In this document: positions 18,821 to 29,876 of the stretch, piece after piece
How the letters are laid out: every line of letters starts with the position of its first letter
Numbering within the stretch: position 1 is the first letter of the stretch
Assembly (NCBI GenBank): GCA_951812505.1
Contig: CATOSI010000001.1
Location: forward strand, 496,001 to 560,000
Length of the DNA: 64,000 bases
Source of the DNA: an uncultured Dehalococcoidia bacterium
GTDB taxonomy: Bacteria > Chloroflexota > Dehalococcoidia > Lucifugimonadales > UBA1123
Reading direction: 5' to 3'
The notes under the pieces: model-generated
What the model saw: the letters and a program-made list of their open reading frames with translations, nothing else
What the model was told of the DNA's origin: nothing
Database searches by the model: none
Made by a program: the position numbers and the translations under genes

Positions 18821-21004
18821 ATGCTGAATATATATAACACTCTCACAAAGGAGATTGACGAGGTTTCCCCACTGGAAGACGGTGTAGTCAGGATGTACAC
18901 CTGTGGGCCTACTGTTTACCGGGACGCGCATATCGGCAATCTGCGTTCCTACCTGATGGCAGACTGGATCAGACGCATTTTGTCTGCACAGGGTTTGGAC
19001 GTCGTCCATATCAAGAATATCACCGACGTCGGGCATATGCGCCAGGAGATGTTGGAGCGTGGCGAGGACAAGATAATTGCAGCAGCGCTGGAAGAGGGAA
19101 AGACGCCTGCCGAGATAGCCCAGTTCTATACTGACCGATTTCTCGCGGACGAGCAAAAGCTGAGGATACAGCCCGCGCACGAGTTTCCGAAGGCCACCGA
19201 TCATATTCAAGAGATGATCGAAATCGTCGAGCGACTTGTAGAGACAGGATACGCATACGAAGCGGACGGCAACGTGTATTTCGCAGTTTCGCAGTTTCCG
19301 GAATACGGCAAATTGTCGGGCAACATTCATGAAGCCGAACTGCTGGAAGCGGTTAGAGTAGAGGCCGATCCTCTGAAGCGAGACCCACGCGACTTCACGC
19401 TCTGGAAAGCAGCTGAGCCTGGCCGCATGGTCAAGTGGCCCAGCCCCTGGGGAGAGGGATTCCCGGGCTGGCACATCGAGTGTTCCGCGATGTCATTCAA
19501 GTATCTCGGTGAGAAGTTCGATATTCACACCGGAGGCGTGGACAACATCTTCCCGCACCACGAAGGAGAAATAGCGCAGAGCGAGGGATTCACGGGGGAG
19601 CCGGTTGTCAGCTCCTGGGTGCATGGCCAGCATCTGCTTGCGGACGGCGTCAAGATGGCGAAGTCGGCGGGTAATTCCTTCATCATGTCGGACATAGAGG
19701 CTCAGGGGATAGACTCGATGGCCTTCCGATACCTGTGCATGACCGCCCGATACAATACGAGGCTCAACTTCACGTTCACATCGCTGAGAGCCGCTCAGCG
19801 CGGTCTGCAACGTCTCAAGAACCGTATCTGGCAGTGGACTATGGACGCGGACGGCGACGTTGCGAACGGCGCTGACGTCGAGGAATGGACGGGCAAATTC
19901 TTCGATACGGTGAACTCAAATCTGGATATGCCCGGAGCGCTGGCTCTGACATGGGAAATGGCCAGGTCAGACCTTTCGGCTGCCACCAAGCTCACGCTGG
20001 TGGAGAAGTTCGACCACGTGCTTGGCCTGGAACTCGTCAATGTAGTCGAGGAATATGAATCTGAGCCCGAAGCGCTTGAGCAACTTGTCAGAAGGTCGAG
20101 TCATCGAGAGGCCGGTGAATACGCGGACGCGGACCGAATCAGGGCAGGCCTGGAGGACGCCGGATACGTCGTCGAGGACGATGCGACAGCATCCCGGATT
20201 AGGCCGAAAGCCGAGTGGGAGAAGCTGACCGAAGACCGCGATATTATCTCTTCGGCAGCCGAGGTGCCATCGCTTGTTGACGAGATGGACTCACGCGAAG
20301 TGACCATCGGAATCGTGGCTTGCAACTATGTGGAAGATGTTAAGCGCGCGGTCAACAGCGCATTCACCTGGGCAAACGGCCGCGATATGGAAGCGGTTAT
20401 TCTGGACAATGGATCGACGGATGGCACTTCCGAATGGCTGGAGGAGTTGGCGTCGCGAGATGCTCGGGTCAGAGTGATTCATGCCGACCACAAGCTCGGC
20501 GAAGGAGCGGCGAAGAACATTGTCCTGAAACAGAGCCTTGGGCGTACGGTAGTGCTGCTTGACACCAGCGCCGAGATATGCGCCGACATTTACGGTCGCA
20601 TCGAGCAGATGCTCGACCAGAAGGATGTCGGCATAGCCGGACCGTTCGGCCTGCGAACCGACAATCTTCACCACTTCCACGATGGTGAAGGCGAATCCGG
20701 AGAGATGGATGCGATGCAGGCGTACTGTTTCGCCTTCAGACGCAGCGCCCTCAAGGAAGTCGGCTTGATGCGAGAGAGTTTCCGGTTCTACCGCAATCTG
20801 GATATTGACTACAGCTTCCACTTCAAGGAGGCGGGCAAGAGGATACTTGCCGATGCTTCGCTGGGGGTCGTTCAGCACGAACACAGAGTCTGGAGCGAAC
20901 TGGCGGAGGGAGAGCGCGACGAGTTGAGTCTGAAGAACTACCGCCGCTTCCTGGAGAAGTGGGGCGACCGAGCCGATCTTCTTGTAAGCAGCGGGCGGGG
21001 ATAG
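18821..21004 (+). CDS. cysS: Cysteinyl-tRNA synthetase with C-terminal GT2 glycosyltransferase domain (track start 18776; ATG at 18821 more likely)
   Basis: [46 protein letters not shown], then a GT2 domain ([10 protein letters not shown]...[14 protein letters not shown]...[17 protein letters not shown]) without an intervening stop. Confidence 0.92.
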   Translation: MLNIYNTLTKEIDEVSPLEDGVVRMYTCGPTVYRDAHIGNLRSYLMADWIRRILSAQGLDVVHIKNITDVGHMRQEMLERGEDKIIAAALEEGKTPAEIAQFYTDRFLADEQKLRIQPAHEFPKATDHIQEMIEIVERLVETGYAYEADGNVYFAVSQFPEYGKLSGNIHEAELLEAVRVEADPLKRDPRDFTLWKAAEPGRMVKWPSPWGEGFPGWHIECSAMSFKYLGEKFDIHTGGVDNIFPHHEGEIAQSEGFTGEPVVSSWVHGQHLLADGVKMAKSAGNSFIMSDIEAQGIDSMAFRYLCMTARYNTRLNFTFTSLRAAQRGLQRLKNRIWQWTMDADGDVANGADVEEWTGKFFDTVNSNLDMPGALALTWEMARSDLSAATKLTLVEKFDHVLGLELVNVVEEYESEPEALEQLVRRSSHREAGEYADADRIRAGLEDAGYVVEDDATASRIRPKAEWEKLTEDRDIISSAAEVPSLVDEMDSREVTIGIVACNYVEDVKRAVNSAFTWANGRDMEAVILDNGSTDGTSEWLEELASRDARVRVIHADHKLGEGAAKNIVLKQSLGRTVVLLDTSAEICADIYGRIEQMLDQKDVGIAGPFGLRTDNLHHFHDGEGESGEMDAMQAYCFAFRRSALKEVGLMRESFRFYRNLDIDYSFHFKEAGKRILADASLGVVQHEHRVWSELAEGERDELSLKNYRRFLEKWGDRADLLVSSGRG

Positions 21005-21035
21005 GTACAATTAGCGCGCCTTGGTGTTGTCGAAT

Positions 21036-21063
21036 GGCCCCCGGATACGCAGGGGGCCTTTTC
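21036..21063 (+). terminator. Rho-independent terminator after cysS
   Basis: GGCCCCC-ggatacgca-GGGGGCC-TTTTC. Confidence 0.85.
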
Positions 21064-21082
21064 TTGTGTTACAGGAGATGTC

Positions 21083-22099
21083 GTGGAGCTCACTCTGCTC
21101 TGGCTACAGTTAGCCGCCGCCGCCGGGATAATTCTGGTTACGGCGCACTTTATGGCTGGATCGGCAGACGTAATTGCAGAGAAGACGGGATTGGGAAGGT
21201 CTTTCGTCGGAGTGGTTATGCTCGCCACCGCTACATCTCTTCCCGAACTTGGCACGGGCGTCAGTTCAATCGTACTCGTTGGCGAAGTGGACCTCGCCGC
21301 GGGAGACGCTTTCGGCAGCAACCTGTTCAATCTGTTGATTATCGGACTTCTGGACATTTACTGGAGGCGCGGCCCGATTCTCAGTAGCGTAACGCCCACG
21401 TCGGCGCTCGTAGGGATACTCGGAATTCTGGTAATTTCGATGGCACTCACCGCGATGATTGTGCACGGCTTGACAGAGAGTGCGTCGAGCTGGTTTATAA
21501 GCCCAATGTCCCTGATATTGTTCGGGGTGTTCCTGGTCGCTATGTTCCTGATCTACCGCGCGGAGAATGTAGAAAGGGAGGTCGCGAGACCATCAGATGA
21601 GGCCGAAAATTACGCCGAAAAAAGTCTGCCTTGGGCATTCATCACTTATCTAGTTACAGCCGCAGTTGTCGTCGCATCCGCCGTTTGGCTCGCTAATATC
21701 GGCGAGGATCTCGCCCATGCTATGGGCTGGGAAGCGAGTTTCGTTGGTACACAGTTCCTCGCGCTTAGCACTTCGCTGCCCGAGATTGCGGCGTCATTCG
21801 CCGCGCTGAGGCTCGGCGCGCCGGAATTGGCGATCACCAACGTTCTTGGAAGCAATCTCTTCAACATGGGATTCGTTCTCTTCCTGGACGATGTGGCGTT
21901 CACTGAGGGCGCTCTCTGGAACGGCATATCCCAGATACACCAGCTTACGGCAATTGTGGCGATCATAATGTCCGCGATTGTAGTGGCGGGAATAATGACA
22001 AGGGGGTGGCGAAGACCACGGTGGCCCGTAAGTCCCGAAGGCGCTTCAATGATAGTCCTCTACGTAATCGTGAGCGTCTTAGTGTTTGCCCTCGCTTGA
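21083..22099 (+). CDS. Sodium/calcium exchanger family (CaCA) protein
   Basis: Two inverted repeats: ATATSLPELGTGVSS...GDAFGSNLFNLLI and LSTSLPEIAASFAA...TNVLGSNLFNMGF. Confidence 0.92.
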   Translation: MELTLLWLQLAAAAGIILVTAHFMAGSADVIAEKTGLGRSFVGVVMLATATSLPELGTGVSSIVLVGEVDLAAGDAFGSNLFNLLIIGLLDIYWRRGPILSSVTPTSALVGILGILVISMALTAMIVHGLTESASSWFISPMSLILFGVFLVAMFLIYRAENVEREVARPSDEAENYAEKSLPWAFITYLVTAAVVVASAVWLANIGEDLAHAMGWEASFVGTQFLALSTSLPEIAASFAALRLGAPELAITNVLGSNLFNMGFVLFLDDVAFTEGALWNGISQIHQLTAIVAIIMSAIVVAGIMTRGWRRPRWPVSPEGASMIVLYVIVSVLVFALA

Positions 22100-22161
22100 C
22101 ACATCGCCTCTTCGCTCATAAAGTTGTCGCACAAGTAACATACGTGTACAGGAGATAAGAG

Positions 22162-22482
22162 ATGTTCTTTGAGCTCAGAGAGTACAGGACAATGCCCGGT
22201 CAGCGAGAAAACTGGGTGAAGTTTATGGAAGAGGAGATTATTCCCTTCCAGGTGTCGAAAGGTATGACGATCCTGGGAAGTTTCGTGGGCGAGGAAGAAG
22301 ACGATCTGTATATCTGGGTGCGCCGCTTCGATAGCGAGGAGCAGCGTGAGAAGCTCTATGAAGCCGTCTATGAGAGTGATTACTGGGTGAATGAAGTCGC
22401 TCCCAGGATACCCGGAATGATGGACCGGTCGAAGATCGTCGTTCGGCGCATCGAAGCCACCCCGCGCTCGGTGATTCAGTAG
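22162..22482 (+). CDS. NIPSNAP family protein
   Basis: MFFELREYRTMPGQRENWVKFMEEEIIPFQ...YIWVRRFDSEEQRE. Confidence 0.88.
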   Translation: MFFELREYRTMPGQRENWVKFMEEEIIPFQVSKGMTILGSFVGEEEDDLYIWVRRFDSEEQREKLYEAVYESDYWVNEVAPRIPGMMDRSKIVVRRIEATPRSVIQ

Positions 22483-22522
22483 CCGGGATTCACTTACCTG
22501 TGCGCAAAACCGCGTTCACCAC

Positions 22523-24073
22523 GTGACTTTCAGTGGACCGCCGGATCTTTTTCTGACCAACGCCCGCGTATTGACTATGGACGAGCAGCGTCCTAGAGCG
22601 GGTGCGGTTGCGGTCAAGGACGGCCGGATCCTTTGGGTCGGCTCATCCACGGATTTGACCACGAGCAGTTCGTGGAATGTCAGGAATCTCGATTGTGCAG
22701 GCGGTTCTTTACTGCCGGGTTTCCACGACGCTCATATTCACCTGTTATCTTACGCATCTACGGCGTTGGCGGTTGACTGTCGGCCCACATCCGTTTCGTC
22801 CATTCAGGACATCAAGCGCGAGATTGGTGAGAGAGCATCGCACACTCCACCAGGGGAGTGGATCAGGGCCTGGGGGTATGACGAAACTTCGCTGGAAGAG
22901 CGCCGACATCCGACTCGCAGGGACCTGGATGATGCAACTAGACAGCACCCTGTTCGACTCGATCACAGGTCTGGACATGCCTGTGTATTGAACTCGCCGG
23001 CGCTGGAACGTGTTGGCATCGGCGACTCGTTCCCCGAGCCGCCCGGAGCGACCGTCGAGCGGGAACTCGATACCGGAAGGCCCAACGGTGTGCTTCTGGA
23101 GATGCAGAATTTCCTTGACGGAAAGACAGACAGCCACACCAATGATGAGTTGGAATCCTCCATCAAGGCGGTAGCAAGCAGCCTGCTGGCCCAGGGTGTC
23201 ACTTCAGTACAGGACGCTACGCAGTACAACTCGGTTTCCCGGTGGGACTACTTCGCGCACGCTCGTGAGCGGGTCGGAGCCATGCCGAGAATTTCTCTCA
23301 TGCCGGGATATCGGAACGTTGCCGAGTTTGTGGAGCGAGGTCTGACATTCGGGTCCGGGAATCTGCTACAGAGAGTAGGACATGCCAAGATCATGGTCAC
23401 AGCGTCCTCCAGACACCTGACGCCTGATAGGAGGGAGTTGTCGCACATGGTACGCGAGTCTGCGGAAGCCGGCTTCCCAGTCGCGATTCACGCGGTGGAG
23501 GCGGAGGCCGTCAGGAGCGCGGCTGAAGCAATATCGTCGGTCTCCGGTCTGACTGGGATCCTCGGACCTCACCGTATCGAACATTGCTCGGAATGTCCTC
23601 CTGAAGCGCTGAGAGCTGTGGCGCAGTCCTCGGCATTAGTCGCGACACAACCAGGCTTTATTCTCCAGAATGGCGACCGCTACCTGTCCTCAGTGGATCA
23701 GGCGATGCTGCCATACCTGTATCGAATCCGCGCACTTACTGAAAATGGAATCTCCGTCGCCTTTGGCTCCGATGCGCCCGTCGGGAATCCCAATCCGATG
23801 CTTGGTGTTTCTTCGGCCGTGACGCGTAGGACCAGAACTGGGACAGTCCTCTCCGAAGGGGAGGGAATATGCACTCTTGAAGCAATTAGAGCGTACACGT
23901 CGGTATCGGCCAGGGCGACGGGTCTGGAGCTCCAAGTTGGAAAAATCAAGCCGGGAATGTTGGCCGATATGGTCCTATTCGACGAAGACATAACTCAATG
24001 CCCGCCCGAGAGTATCGGCACAGTTCGTCCGGTCATGACGTTGCTGGGTGGTGCAGTAGTCTCGGAGAGCTAA
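22523..24073 (+). CDS. Amidohydrolase family protein (YtcJ-like)
   Basis: LLPGFHDAHIHLLSY, AIHAVEAEAV, HRIEHCSECPPE, FGSDAPVGNPNP. Confidence 0.9.
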   Translation: MTFSGPPDLFLTNARVLTMDEQRPRAGAVAVKDGRILWVGSSTDLTTSSSWNVRNLDCAGGSLLPGFHDAHIHLLSYASTALAVDCRPTSVSSIQDIKREIGERASHTPPGEWIRAWGYDETSLEERRHPTRRDLDDATRQHPVRLDHRSGHACVLNSPALERVGIGDSFPEPPGATVERELDTGRPNGVLLEMQNFLDGKTDSHTNDELESSIKAVASSLLAQGVTSVQDATQYNSVSRWDYFAHARERVGAMPRISLMPGYRNVAEFVERGLTFGSGNLLQRVGHAKIMVTASSRHLTPDRRELSHMVRESAEAGFPVAIHAVEAEAVRSAAEAISSVSGLTGILGPHRIEHCSECPPEALRAVAQSSALVATQPGFILQNGDRYLSSVDQAMLPYLYRIRALTENGISVAFGSDAPVGNPNPMLGVSSAVTRRTRTGTVLSEGEGICTLEAIRAYTSVSARATGLELQVGKIKPGMLADMVLFDEDITQCPPESIGTVRPVMTLLGGAVVSES

Positions 24074-24107
24074 TTCGGACAGAATCCGGCAGCGACTGTC
24101 GGACAAT

Positions 24108-25094
24108 CTACCTTCTACGCCTCACAACGTAATCGAGGAGAAGTTCAAGAGAGCGGCGACCTTCCGATTCGGGCAAGAGTTGGAGGGCGTCGCGCGCGAC
24201 ATCGCACCGCCTGGATGCTTCGGAGTATGCCTCGGCCATGATTTCGGGCTGCCTGATCATATCAACGGCTTCCTCGAGCAGACTGCCGTTGTTCCTGTCT
24301 TCGAAATATGCCTTCACGGGATTAGTCCCGTTATGTCTGTCGAGTGCTATAAAAGTTGGCAGAGTCATGACGCCGTGGGCGAGGTCGCTTCCCACAGGCT
24401 TCCCAAACTCTTCCTGAGTGCCCTCAAAATCCAGGATGTCGTCAACAATCTGAAAGGCCATTCCGAGTTCGTAGGCGTATTCTCGCAGCGCGGAAATATG
24501 TTTGTCGGGGGCTCCGCTGATTGTGGCCGCGGACTCACCGGATACAGCAAATAGCGAAGCGGTCTTGCTGAAGATTCTTGAGTAGTAGTCGTCAAGAGTC
24601 TGCTCAGGGTCGTAGATGCCGACCCTCTCACGCAACTCGCCATTGGATAGGTCCATGATAGTTTCAGAGAATCTTCTTATGACGCCTATATGCCCTATAT
24701 CACAAACCAGAGTCGCAGAGGACGCAAATACGTAGTCTCCCACTAATACGGCGATGTCTTTACCGAACATACTTGATATTGTTGTTCTTCCGCGCCTGAA
24801 GTCCGACTCGTCCACAGTGTCGTCATGAATCAACGTGGCGATATGAAGGAGTTCAATCGCGGTTGCCATGATTTCGGACTTCTGTTCGTCGTGTGGGTGA
24901 AATCCTGACGCGAGGAGGGCTATCGCGGGCCTTACTCTCTTGCCAGAAGAGCAATAGACGTGGGAGAGCACATCGGATAGAAAGGGGAAGTCAACATTGG
25001 CCATGTTGCCGAGCCGGTCCTCGACTCTGGACAAACGCTCTCTTATGGGAGCGTAGATTAGATCTATGGTTTCTCTGTCCGAGCTAACTTCCAA
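24108..25094 (-). CDS. Polyprenyl synthetase (trans-prenyltransferase)
   Basis: GKRVRPAIALLA, LIHDDTVDESDFRRGR, FQIVDDILDF. Confidence 0.93.
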   Translation of the reverse strand: MEVSSDRETIDLIYAPIRERLSRVEDRLGNMANVDFPFLSDVLSHVYCSSGKRVRPAIALLASGFHPHDEQKSEIMATAIELLHIATLIHDDTVDESDFRRGRTTISSMFGKDIAVLVGDYVFASSATLVCDIGHIGVIRRFSETIMDLSNGELRERVGIYDPEQTLDDYYSRIFSKTASLFAVSGESAATISGAPDKHISALREYAYELGMAFQIVDDILDFEGTQEEFGKPVGSDLAHGVMTLPTFIALDRHNGTNPVKAYFEDRNNGSLLEEAVDMIRQPEIMAEAYSEASRRCDVARDALQLLPESEGRRSLELLLDYVVRRRR

Positions 25095-26751
25095 GACGCG
25101 CTGTCTCTTCCTCTATGAGGGACTCATCGAACTTGCGGAACAGAGGCTTTGGGCGCGGCAAGGGGATACCGGGCTTCAGGTCGTTAGGTTCCCAGTTCCA
25201 GCCCCTTGTCTCTACGGTGCCGTCCAGCCCCAGCATGGTGTGCAGCTTTTCGGAACTGGTAGGCATGTAGGGATAAAGCGCAACCTTCAGGCAATTGATG
25301 GCCGTCAAGCTCGTCCATATCGTCCTTGCGGCGTCAGCCCTGTCAGTCTTTACCGCCTGCCAGGGTGCCTTTGCGTCGAGGTAGCGATTTGTTGACTGGG
25401 CGAGCCGCATAGCCGATTGAAGCCCGTTTCTGAATCTGCAATCTGAGATATTTCGCCCCGTCTCATTCAGCGCCTCTCGGGCGAAGTCCAGCAGGGCGAC
25501 AGATTCGTCGTCAAGGGAACCGGGGTCGGGAACGGCTCTGTCGAAGTTGCGCCCGGCCATAGTCAGAGTTCTGTGAATCAGGTTCCCATACGTTGCAACC
25601 AATTCATCGTTGTTGCGGCGGACATATTCTGTCCACGAGAAGTCGGAGTCGCTCGACTCGGGCATCATCGCAGAAATGACGTAGCGAAGCGGGTCGGGTT
25701 CATACCTGTCCAGATAGTCGGGCATCCACACGGCCCAATTCCTGCTTGTGGACAGTTTTCTATCTTCGAGGTTCATGTATTCGTTGGCCGGTACATTGTA
25801 CGGCAGGTTCAAGTCGCCGTAGCCAAGCAGCATGGCGGGCCAGATGACGGTATGAAATGGAATGTTGTCCTTGCCCATAAAGTAGTAGGAGCGCGATTCA
25901 TCCTGCCAGAATTCCTTCCACTTGTCCGGCTTTCCGCTGCGCTCGGCCCACTCTTTGGTTGCGGAGAGATAGCCTATCACTGCCTCGAACCAAACGTAAA
26001 TGCGCTTACTTTCGTATCCTTCAACCGGAACGGGGACTCCCCACTCCAGGTCTCGCGTGATCGCCCGGTCGCGCAACCCTCCTTCTAGATATCCAATAGT
26101 GAAATTCCTTACGCTCGGGCGCAGGTGGTCCTGCTCTCTGATCCAATCCAGAAGCTGGTCTTCGAAGGCGGTGAGTCGTAGGAAGAAGTGCTCCGTTTCC
26201 CTTATCTCCGGCGTGGACCCGCAGGTACGACACCGGATTCCAATGAGATCTTCGGGGTCGAGCGTGCGTCCGCAATTGTCGCATTGATCCCCGCGAGCGC
26301 CATCGCTTTCACAGTGAGGACATGTGCCTTCCACATACCTGTCCGGGAGGAACCGCTCGTCACTGATGCAATAGGGCTGACTCATAGTGTCGGTGTAGAG
26401 GTAGCCCTTCTCCAGCAGACGCAGAAATATGTCCTGAGTAACTTCCGCATGATTCTGTGTATGAGTGGTGGTAAATAGGTCGAAGCTGATGTTGAAGCGT
26501 TCCCAGGTATCCAGAAATTCAGCCTGGAATTTGGAATAAATATCCTCCGGAGTAACGCCCTGCTGGTCGGCCGCTATTGTGACGGGTGTTCCGTGGGCAT
26601 CGCTGCCGGACACCATTGCTACTTCGTTGCCTATCATCCTGTGATAACGCGCGAAAATGTCTGCAGGCAGATAGGCCCCCGCAGTGTGGCCGAGGTGGAT
26701 GGAGCCGTTGGCGTAAGGCCAAGCCACGGCTACGAGTATGCGTTCGGACAT
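25084..26751 (-). CDS. metG: Methionyl-tRNA synthetase
   Basis: VAVAWPYANGSIHLGHTAG, Zn-binding CPHC/CDNC/CRTC, WVWF-like YVWFEAVIGYLSA, KLSTSRNW. Confidence 0.96.
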   Translation of the reverse strand: MSERILVAVAWPYANGSIHLGHTAGAYLPADIFARYHRMIGNEVAMVSGSDAHGTPVTIAADQQGVTPEDIYSKFQAEFLDTWERFNISFDLFTTTHTQNHAEVTQDIFLRLLEKGYLYTDTMSQPYCISDERFLPDRYVEGTCPHCESDGARGDQCDNCGRTLDPEDLIGIRCRTCGSTPEIRETEHFFLRLTAFEDQLLDWIREQDHLRPSVRNFTIGYLEGGLRDRAITRDLEWGVPVPVEGYESKRIYVWFEAVIGYLSATKEWAERSGKPDKWKEFWQDESRSYYFMGKDNIPFHTVIWPAMLLGYGDLNLPYNVPANEYMNLEDRKLSTSRNWAVWMPDYLDRYEPDPLRYVISAMMPESSDSDFSWTEYVRRNNDELVATYGNLIHRTLTMAGRNFDRAVPDPGSLDDESVALLDFAREALNETGRNISDCRFRNGLQSAMRLAQSTNRYLDAKAPWQAVKTDRADAARTIWTSLTAINCLKVALYPYMPTSSEKLHTMLGLDGTVETRGWNWEPNDLKPGIPLPRPKPLFRKFDESLIEEETARLGS

Positions 26752-27012
26752 AGGTCGTTCACTAACCTTAAGGAGTCTGTCCGTGATGCGAACATGGCAC
26801 TATGGTAGCACGCCGAATTTGCAATTGGAAATAGAGAACGGGGTAGGGTGCAGGACGACGTTTTCGTTCAGTCTCTACACTTATTCGGGCAGCTTCTTTA
26901 ATGTCCGTTTAACTGATTCGGTGTCCACCGGCGGACTGTTCATGGATGCTAGGCAGTGTTATAATCCGCGCTGACAGCAGTTGCATCTCTTCCATACCGT
27001 TTGGGGGGTATT

Positions 27013-28230
27013 ATGAACTCTGGAGATACCGCGTGGATTCTGACTTCCACGGTCTTCGTGTTGTTCATGACGTTGCCGGGAATCGCTATGTTCTACGGCG
27101 GTCTCATGCATTCTAGATCGGTACTTTCGGTAATGATGCAATGCTTCGCTATCACTTCTATCTCGACTTTGTTGTGGCTCTATATCGGCTACGCTCTGGC
27201 ATTCGGGGACAGCGTTGGGGGAGTGATCGGAAGCGTGGAGAATGTCTTCTTTATCGGGCTGGCCGATAGTGTCTCGGCCGGGAACGTGCCCGATTTAGCT
27301 TGGGCGATGTTCCATCTGACATTCGCCATTCTGACTCCCGCACTAATTGTTGGGAGCTATACAGAGAGGATAAAATTTCCGGCTGTGCTGGTGTTCAGTG
27401 CGCTGTGGTCCACATTCGTGTATGCGCCGATCTGTCATTGGGTGTGGGGAGGCGGCTGGCTCAGTCAGATGGGCATCATGGATTCCGCCGGGGGCACGAC
27501 TCTTCACACCAGCGTTGGAATTGCAGGACTGGTTGCAGCTCTGGTCATCGGCAAACGTTTAGCATTTCCTAACGAACTTCCAGAGCCGCACAATCCGGGG
27601 ATGGCGGCAGCCGGCGTAGGAATGCTTTGGATTGGATGGCTCGCGCTGAACGGCGGAATGCAGGTGTTCGCGGGTCGGGAGCCTGGTATTTCTATAGTAG
27701 TGACACACGTGGCCGCCGCTGCCGCGGTGATAACCTGGATGACCACACAGTGGATTGTGGAACGGAGGCCTACACTCGTTGGGACCGCAATAGGCGCAGT
27801 CGCGGGACTGGCTATAGCTACTCCTGCCTCGGCATTCATTAGTCCGCTTTCTGCACTGGCACTGGGAGCGGCCGCAGGCCCGATTTGCTATTTCGCGGTC
27901 GGTGTAGTAAAGAATAGGCTTAATATTGACGACTCCATGGATGTATTTGCCATCCATGGGGTGGGCGGCATACTTGGCACGCTGCTGACGGCTGTCCTGG
28001 CCCTGGAGGTGCTTGGCGGCAGCGGATTCGTAGAAGACGGGCGACAGTTCTTCGAACAACTTGGGGTTCAGGCTCTTGGGCTGGTGGCCGTGGCCGCCTG
28101 GAGCGGGGTCATTACATACATCTTGCTCAAGATCACAGGCGCCCTGGTAAATGGCCCGAGAGTTGATGAAATGGACGAGATCGTAGGTCTCGACATCGCA
28201 ACTCAGGGAGAGAGAGGTTACGACTTCTGA
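27013..28230 (+). CDS. amt: Ammonium transporter
   Basis: GDTAWILTSTVFVLFMTLPGIAMFYGGL; VDDSMDVFAIHGVGGILGT-type core (track start 27001). Confidence 0.95.
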   Translation: MNSGDTAWILTSTVFVLFMTLPGIAMFYGGLMHSRSVLSVMMQCFAITSISTLLWLYIGYALAFGDSVGGVIGSVENVFFIGLADSVSAGNVPDLAWAMFHLTFAILTPALIVGSYTERIKFPAVLVFSALWSTFVYAPICHWVWGGGWLSQMGIMDSAGGTTLHTSVGIAGLVAALVIGKRLAFPNELPEPHNPGMAAAGVGMLWIGWLALNGGMQVFAGREPGISIVVTHVAAAAAVITWMTTQWIVERRPTLVGTAIGAVAGLAIATPASAFISPLSALALGAAAGPICYFAVGVVKNRLNIDDSMDVFAIHGVGGILGTLLTAVLALEVLGGSGFVEDGRQFFEQLGVQALGLVAVAAWSGVITYILLKITGALVNGPRVDEMDEIVGLDIATQGERGYDF

Positions 28231-28350
28231 ATTGCTTCAAAGCGGACATCCATGCCGCCATGTGTGGTAAAATTGGCGTCCGCGAACCAATGCTCCGGGG
28301 AAGCCCTCAGCATCACGACGATTAGCAATATAAATTAGGGAGGCTTACAT

Positions 28351-28689
28351 ATGAACGTGGATACCCTTAAGCAGGGGGACAGTCTGATCTTGTTAACCGA
28401 AGGTCGCGTGGACGGGACGAATGCGGTTGACTTCCAGAACGCGTTGGAAGACGCCATAACAGGGAATGACCAACCGGTTATTCTGGATTTCGCGAATCTC
28501 TCGTACATCAGCAGCGCCGGGTTGCGCGCCATCCTTGTCGTGGCCAAGGCCCTGCAAAGGCAGAATGTGAATTTCGCGGTCTGCTCTTTGATTGACCCTG
28601 TCAAGGAAGTGTTTGTAATCAGCGGCTTCGACAGAATAATTCCCATTCACGATTCTCAGGAGTCGGCTATCGGTTCCTTCAATAGCTGA
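28351..28689 (+). CDS. STAS-domain anti-sigma factor antagonist
   Basis: VILDFANLSYISSAGLRAILVVAK with conserved Ser. Confidence 0.93.
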   Translation: MNVDTLKQGDSLILLTEGRVDGTNAVDFQNALEDAITGNDQPVILDFANLSYISSAGLRAILVVAKALQRQNVNFAVCSLIDPVKEVFVISGFDRIIPIHDSQESAIGSFNS

Positions 28690-28709
28690 TCGCGAAGGAG
28701 GCGGTACCG

Positions 28710-29876
28710 ATGGCAGAGTCGTACAAGATTCTTGTCGTGGACGATGAGCCGGATCTTGAGCCTCTTATGCTGCAACGCATGAGGCGCCACATCAGGGCAG
28801 GACGTTATAACTTCGTTTTTGCCCACAACGGTGTGGAGGCACTGGAGGTGCTGCACCAGGACGACGAAATAGATATGGTGGTTTCGGACATCAATATGCC
28901 CCAGATGGATGGGCTAACCCTGCTGGAGCAAATTCCGAAAGTTGACCCCAATATTCGTTCGATAATAATCTCGGCCTACGGCGACATGAAGAACATCAGG
29001 ACCGCCATGAATCGGGGGGCTTTTGACTTCGTAACCAAACCGCTGGACTTCAACGACCTTCGGATTACGATTGATAGAACTCTCGTGCATCTCACCGAAT
29101 GGCGAGAGGCTCTGGCGTCCAGGGACCAGCTCGTCGCGCTTCAGAACGAGTTAAACGTCGCAAGCGGTATGCAGCAGTCAATCCTGCCGACTGTTTTCCC
29201 CCGGGGTAACGACTTCAAGTCTTTTGCGAGTATGGAGCCCGCTCGCAATGTAGGAGGGGATTTCTACGATTTCATGAGTCTTGAAGGTGGGAGAGTTGGG
29301 CTCGCCATTGCCGACGTGTCGGACAAAGGCGTGCCCGCGGCGCTGTTCATGATGTCGAGCCGCACCCTGCTGAAGGGTGCCGCGATTGGATATGAGGCCC
29401 CGGGCGACACTTTGAGGGAGGTCAACAACCTGCTTTGCGACGATAACGAAGCTCTTATGTTCGTGACTCTCTTCTACGCAGTGTATGATCCCACGACTGG
29501 AAATCTGTCTTTTGCGAACGGAGGGCACAACAGTCCGGTGGTTGTCCACGCCGACGGCACATCTACTGTGCTCCCGATGACGGAAGGAATCGCCCTTGGT
29601 GTAATGCCGGGCTTTGAATTTTCCCAGAGTTCCATAACGTTGAATCCTGGAGACACATTGGTGCTCTATACAGACGGCGTTACAGAGGCAATGAATGAAA
29701 CGGGCGAAGAATACGGAATGGATAGGTTGATTGAAGTTCTTTCCTCCGCTTCTTCGAGGGAGGCGGAGGAAGTCTCCAAGGTTATATTCGAGAGCATACG
29801 CGAATTTGCGGGCGAGGCCCCGCAGTCGGACGATATCACTTGTCTGACCCTTCACCGCAGCGAGGTTGACGCATGA
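28710..29876 (+). CDS. Response regulator with PP2C/SpoIIE (RsbU-like) phosphatase output
   Basis: Receiver (ILVVDDEPD, VVSDINMPQMDG, KPLDF) plus GGDFYDF, IADVSDKGVPAALFM, GGHNSPVV, SDDITCL. Confidence 0.95.
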   Translation: MAESYKILVVDDEPDLEPLMLQRMRRHIRAGRYNFVFAHNGVEALEVLHQDDEIDMVVSDINMPQMDGLTLLEQIPKVDPNIRSIIISAYGDMKNIRTAMNRGAFDFVTKPLDFNDLRITIDRTLVHLTEWREALASRDQLVALQNELNVASGMQQSILPTVFPRGNDFKSFASMEPARNVGGDFYDFMSLEGGRVGLAIADVSDKGVPAALFMMSSRTLLKGAAIGYEAPGDTLREVNNLLCDDNEALMFVTLFYAVYDPTTGNLSFANGGHNSPVVVHADGTSTVLPMTEGIALGVMPGFEFSQSSITLNPGDTLVLYTDGVTEAMNETGEEYGMDRLIEVLSSASSREAEEVSKVIFESIREFAGEAPQSDDITCLTLHRSEVDA

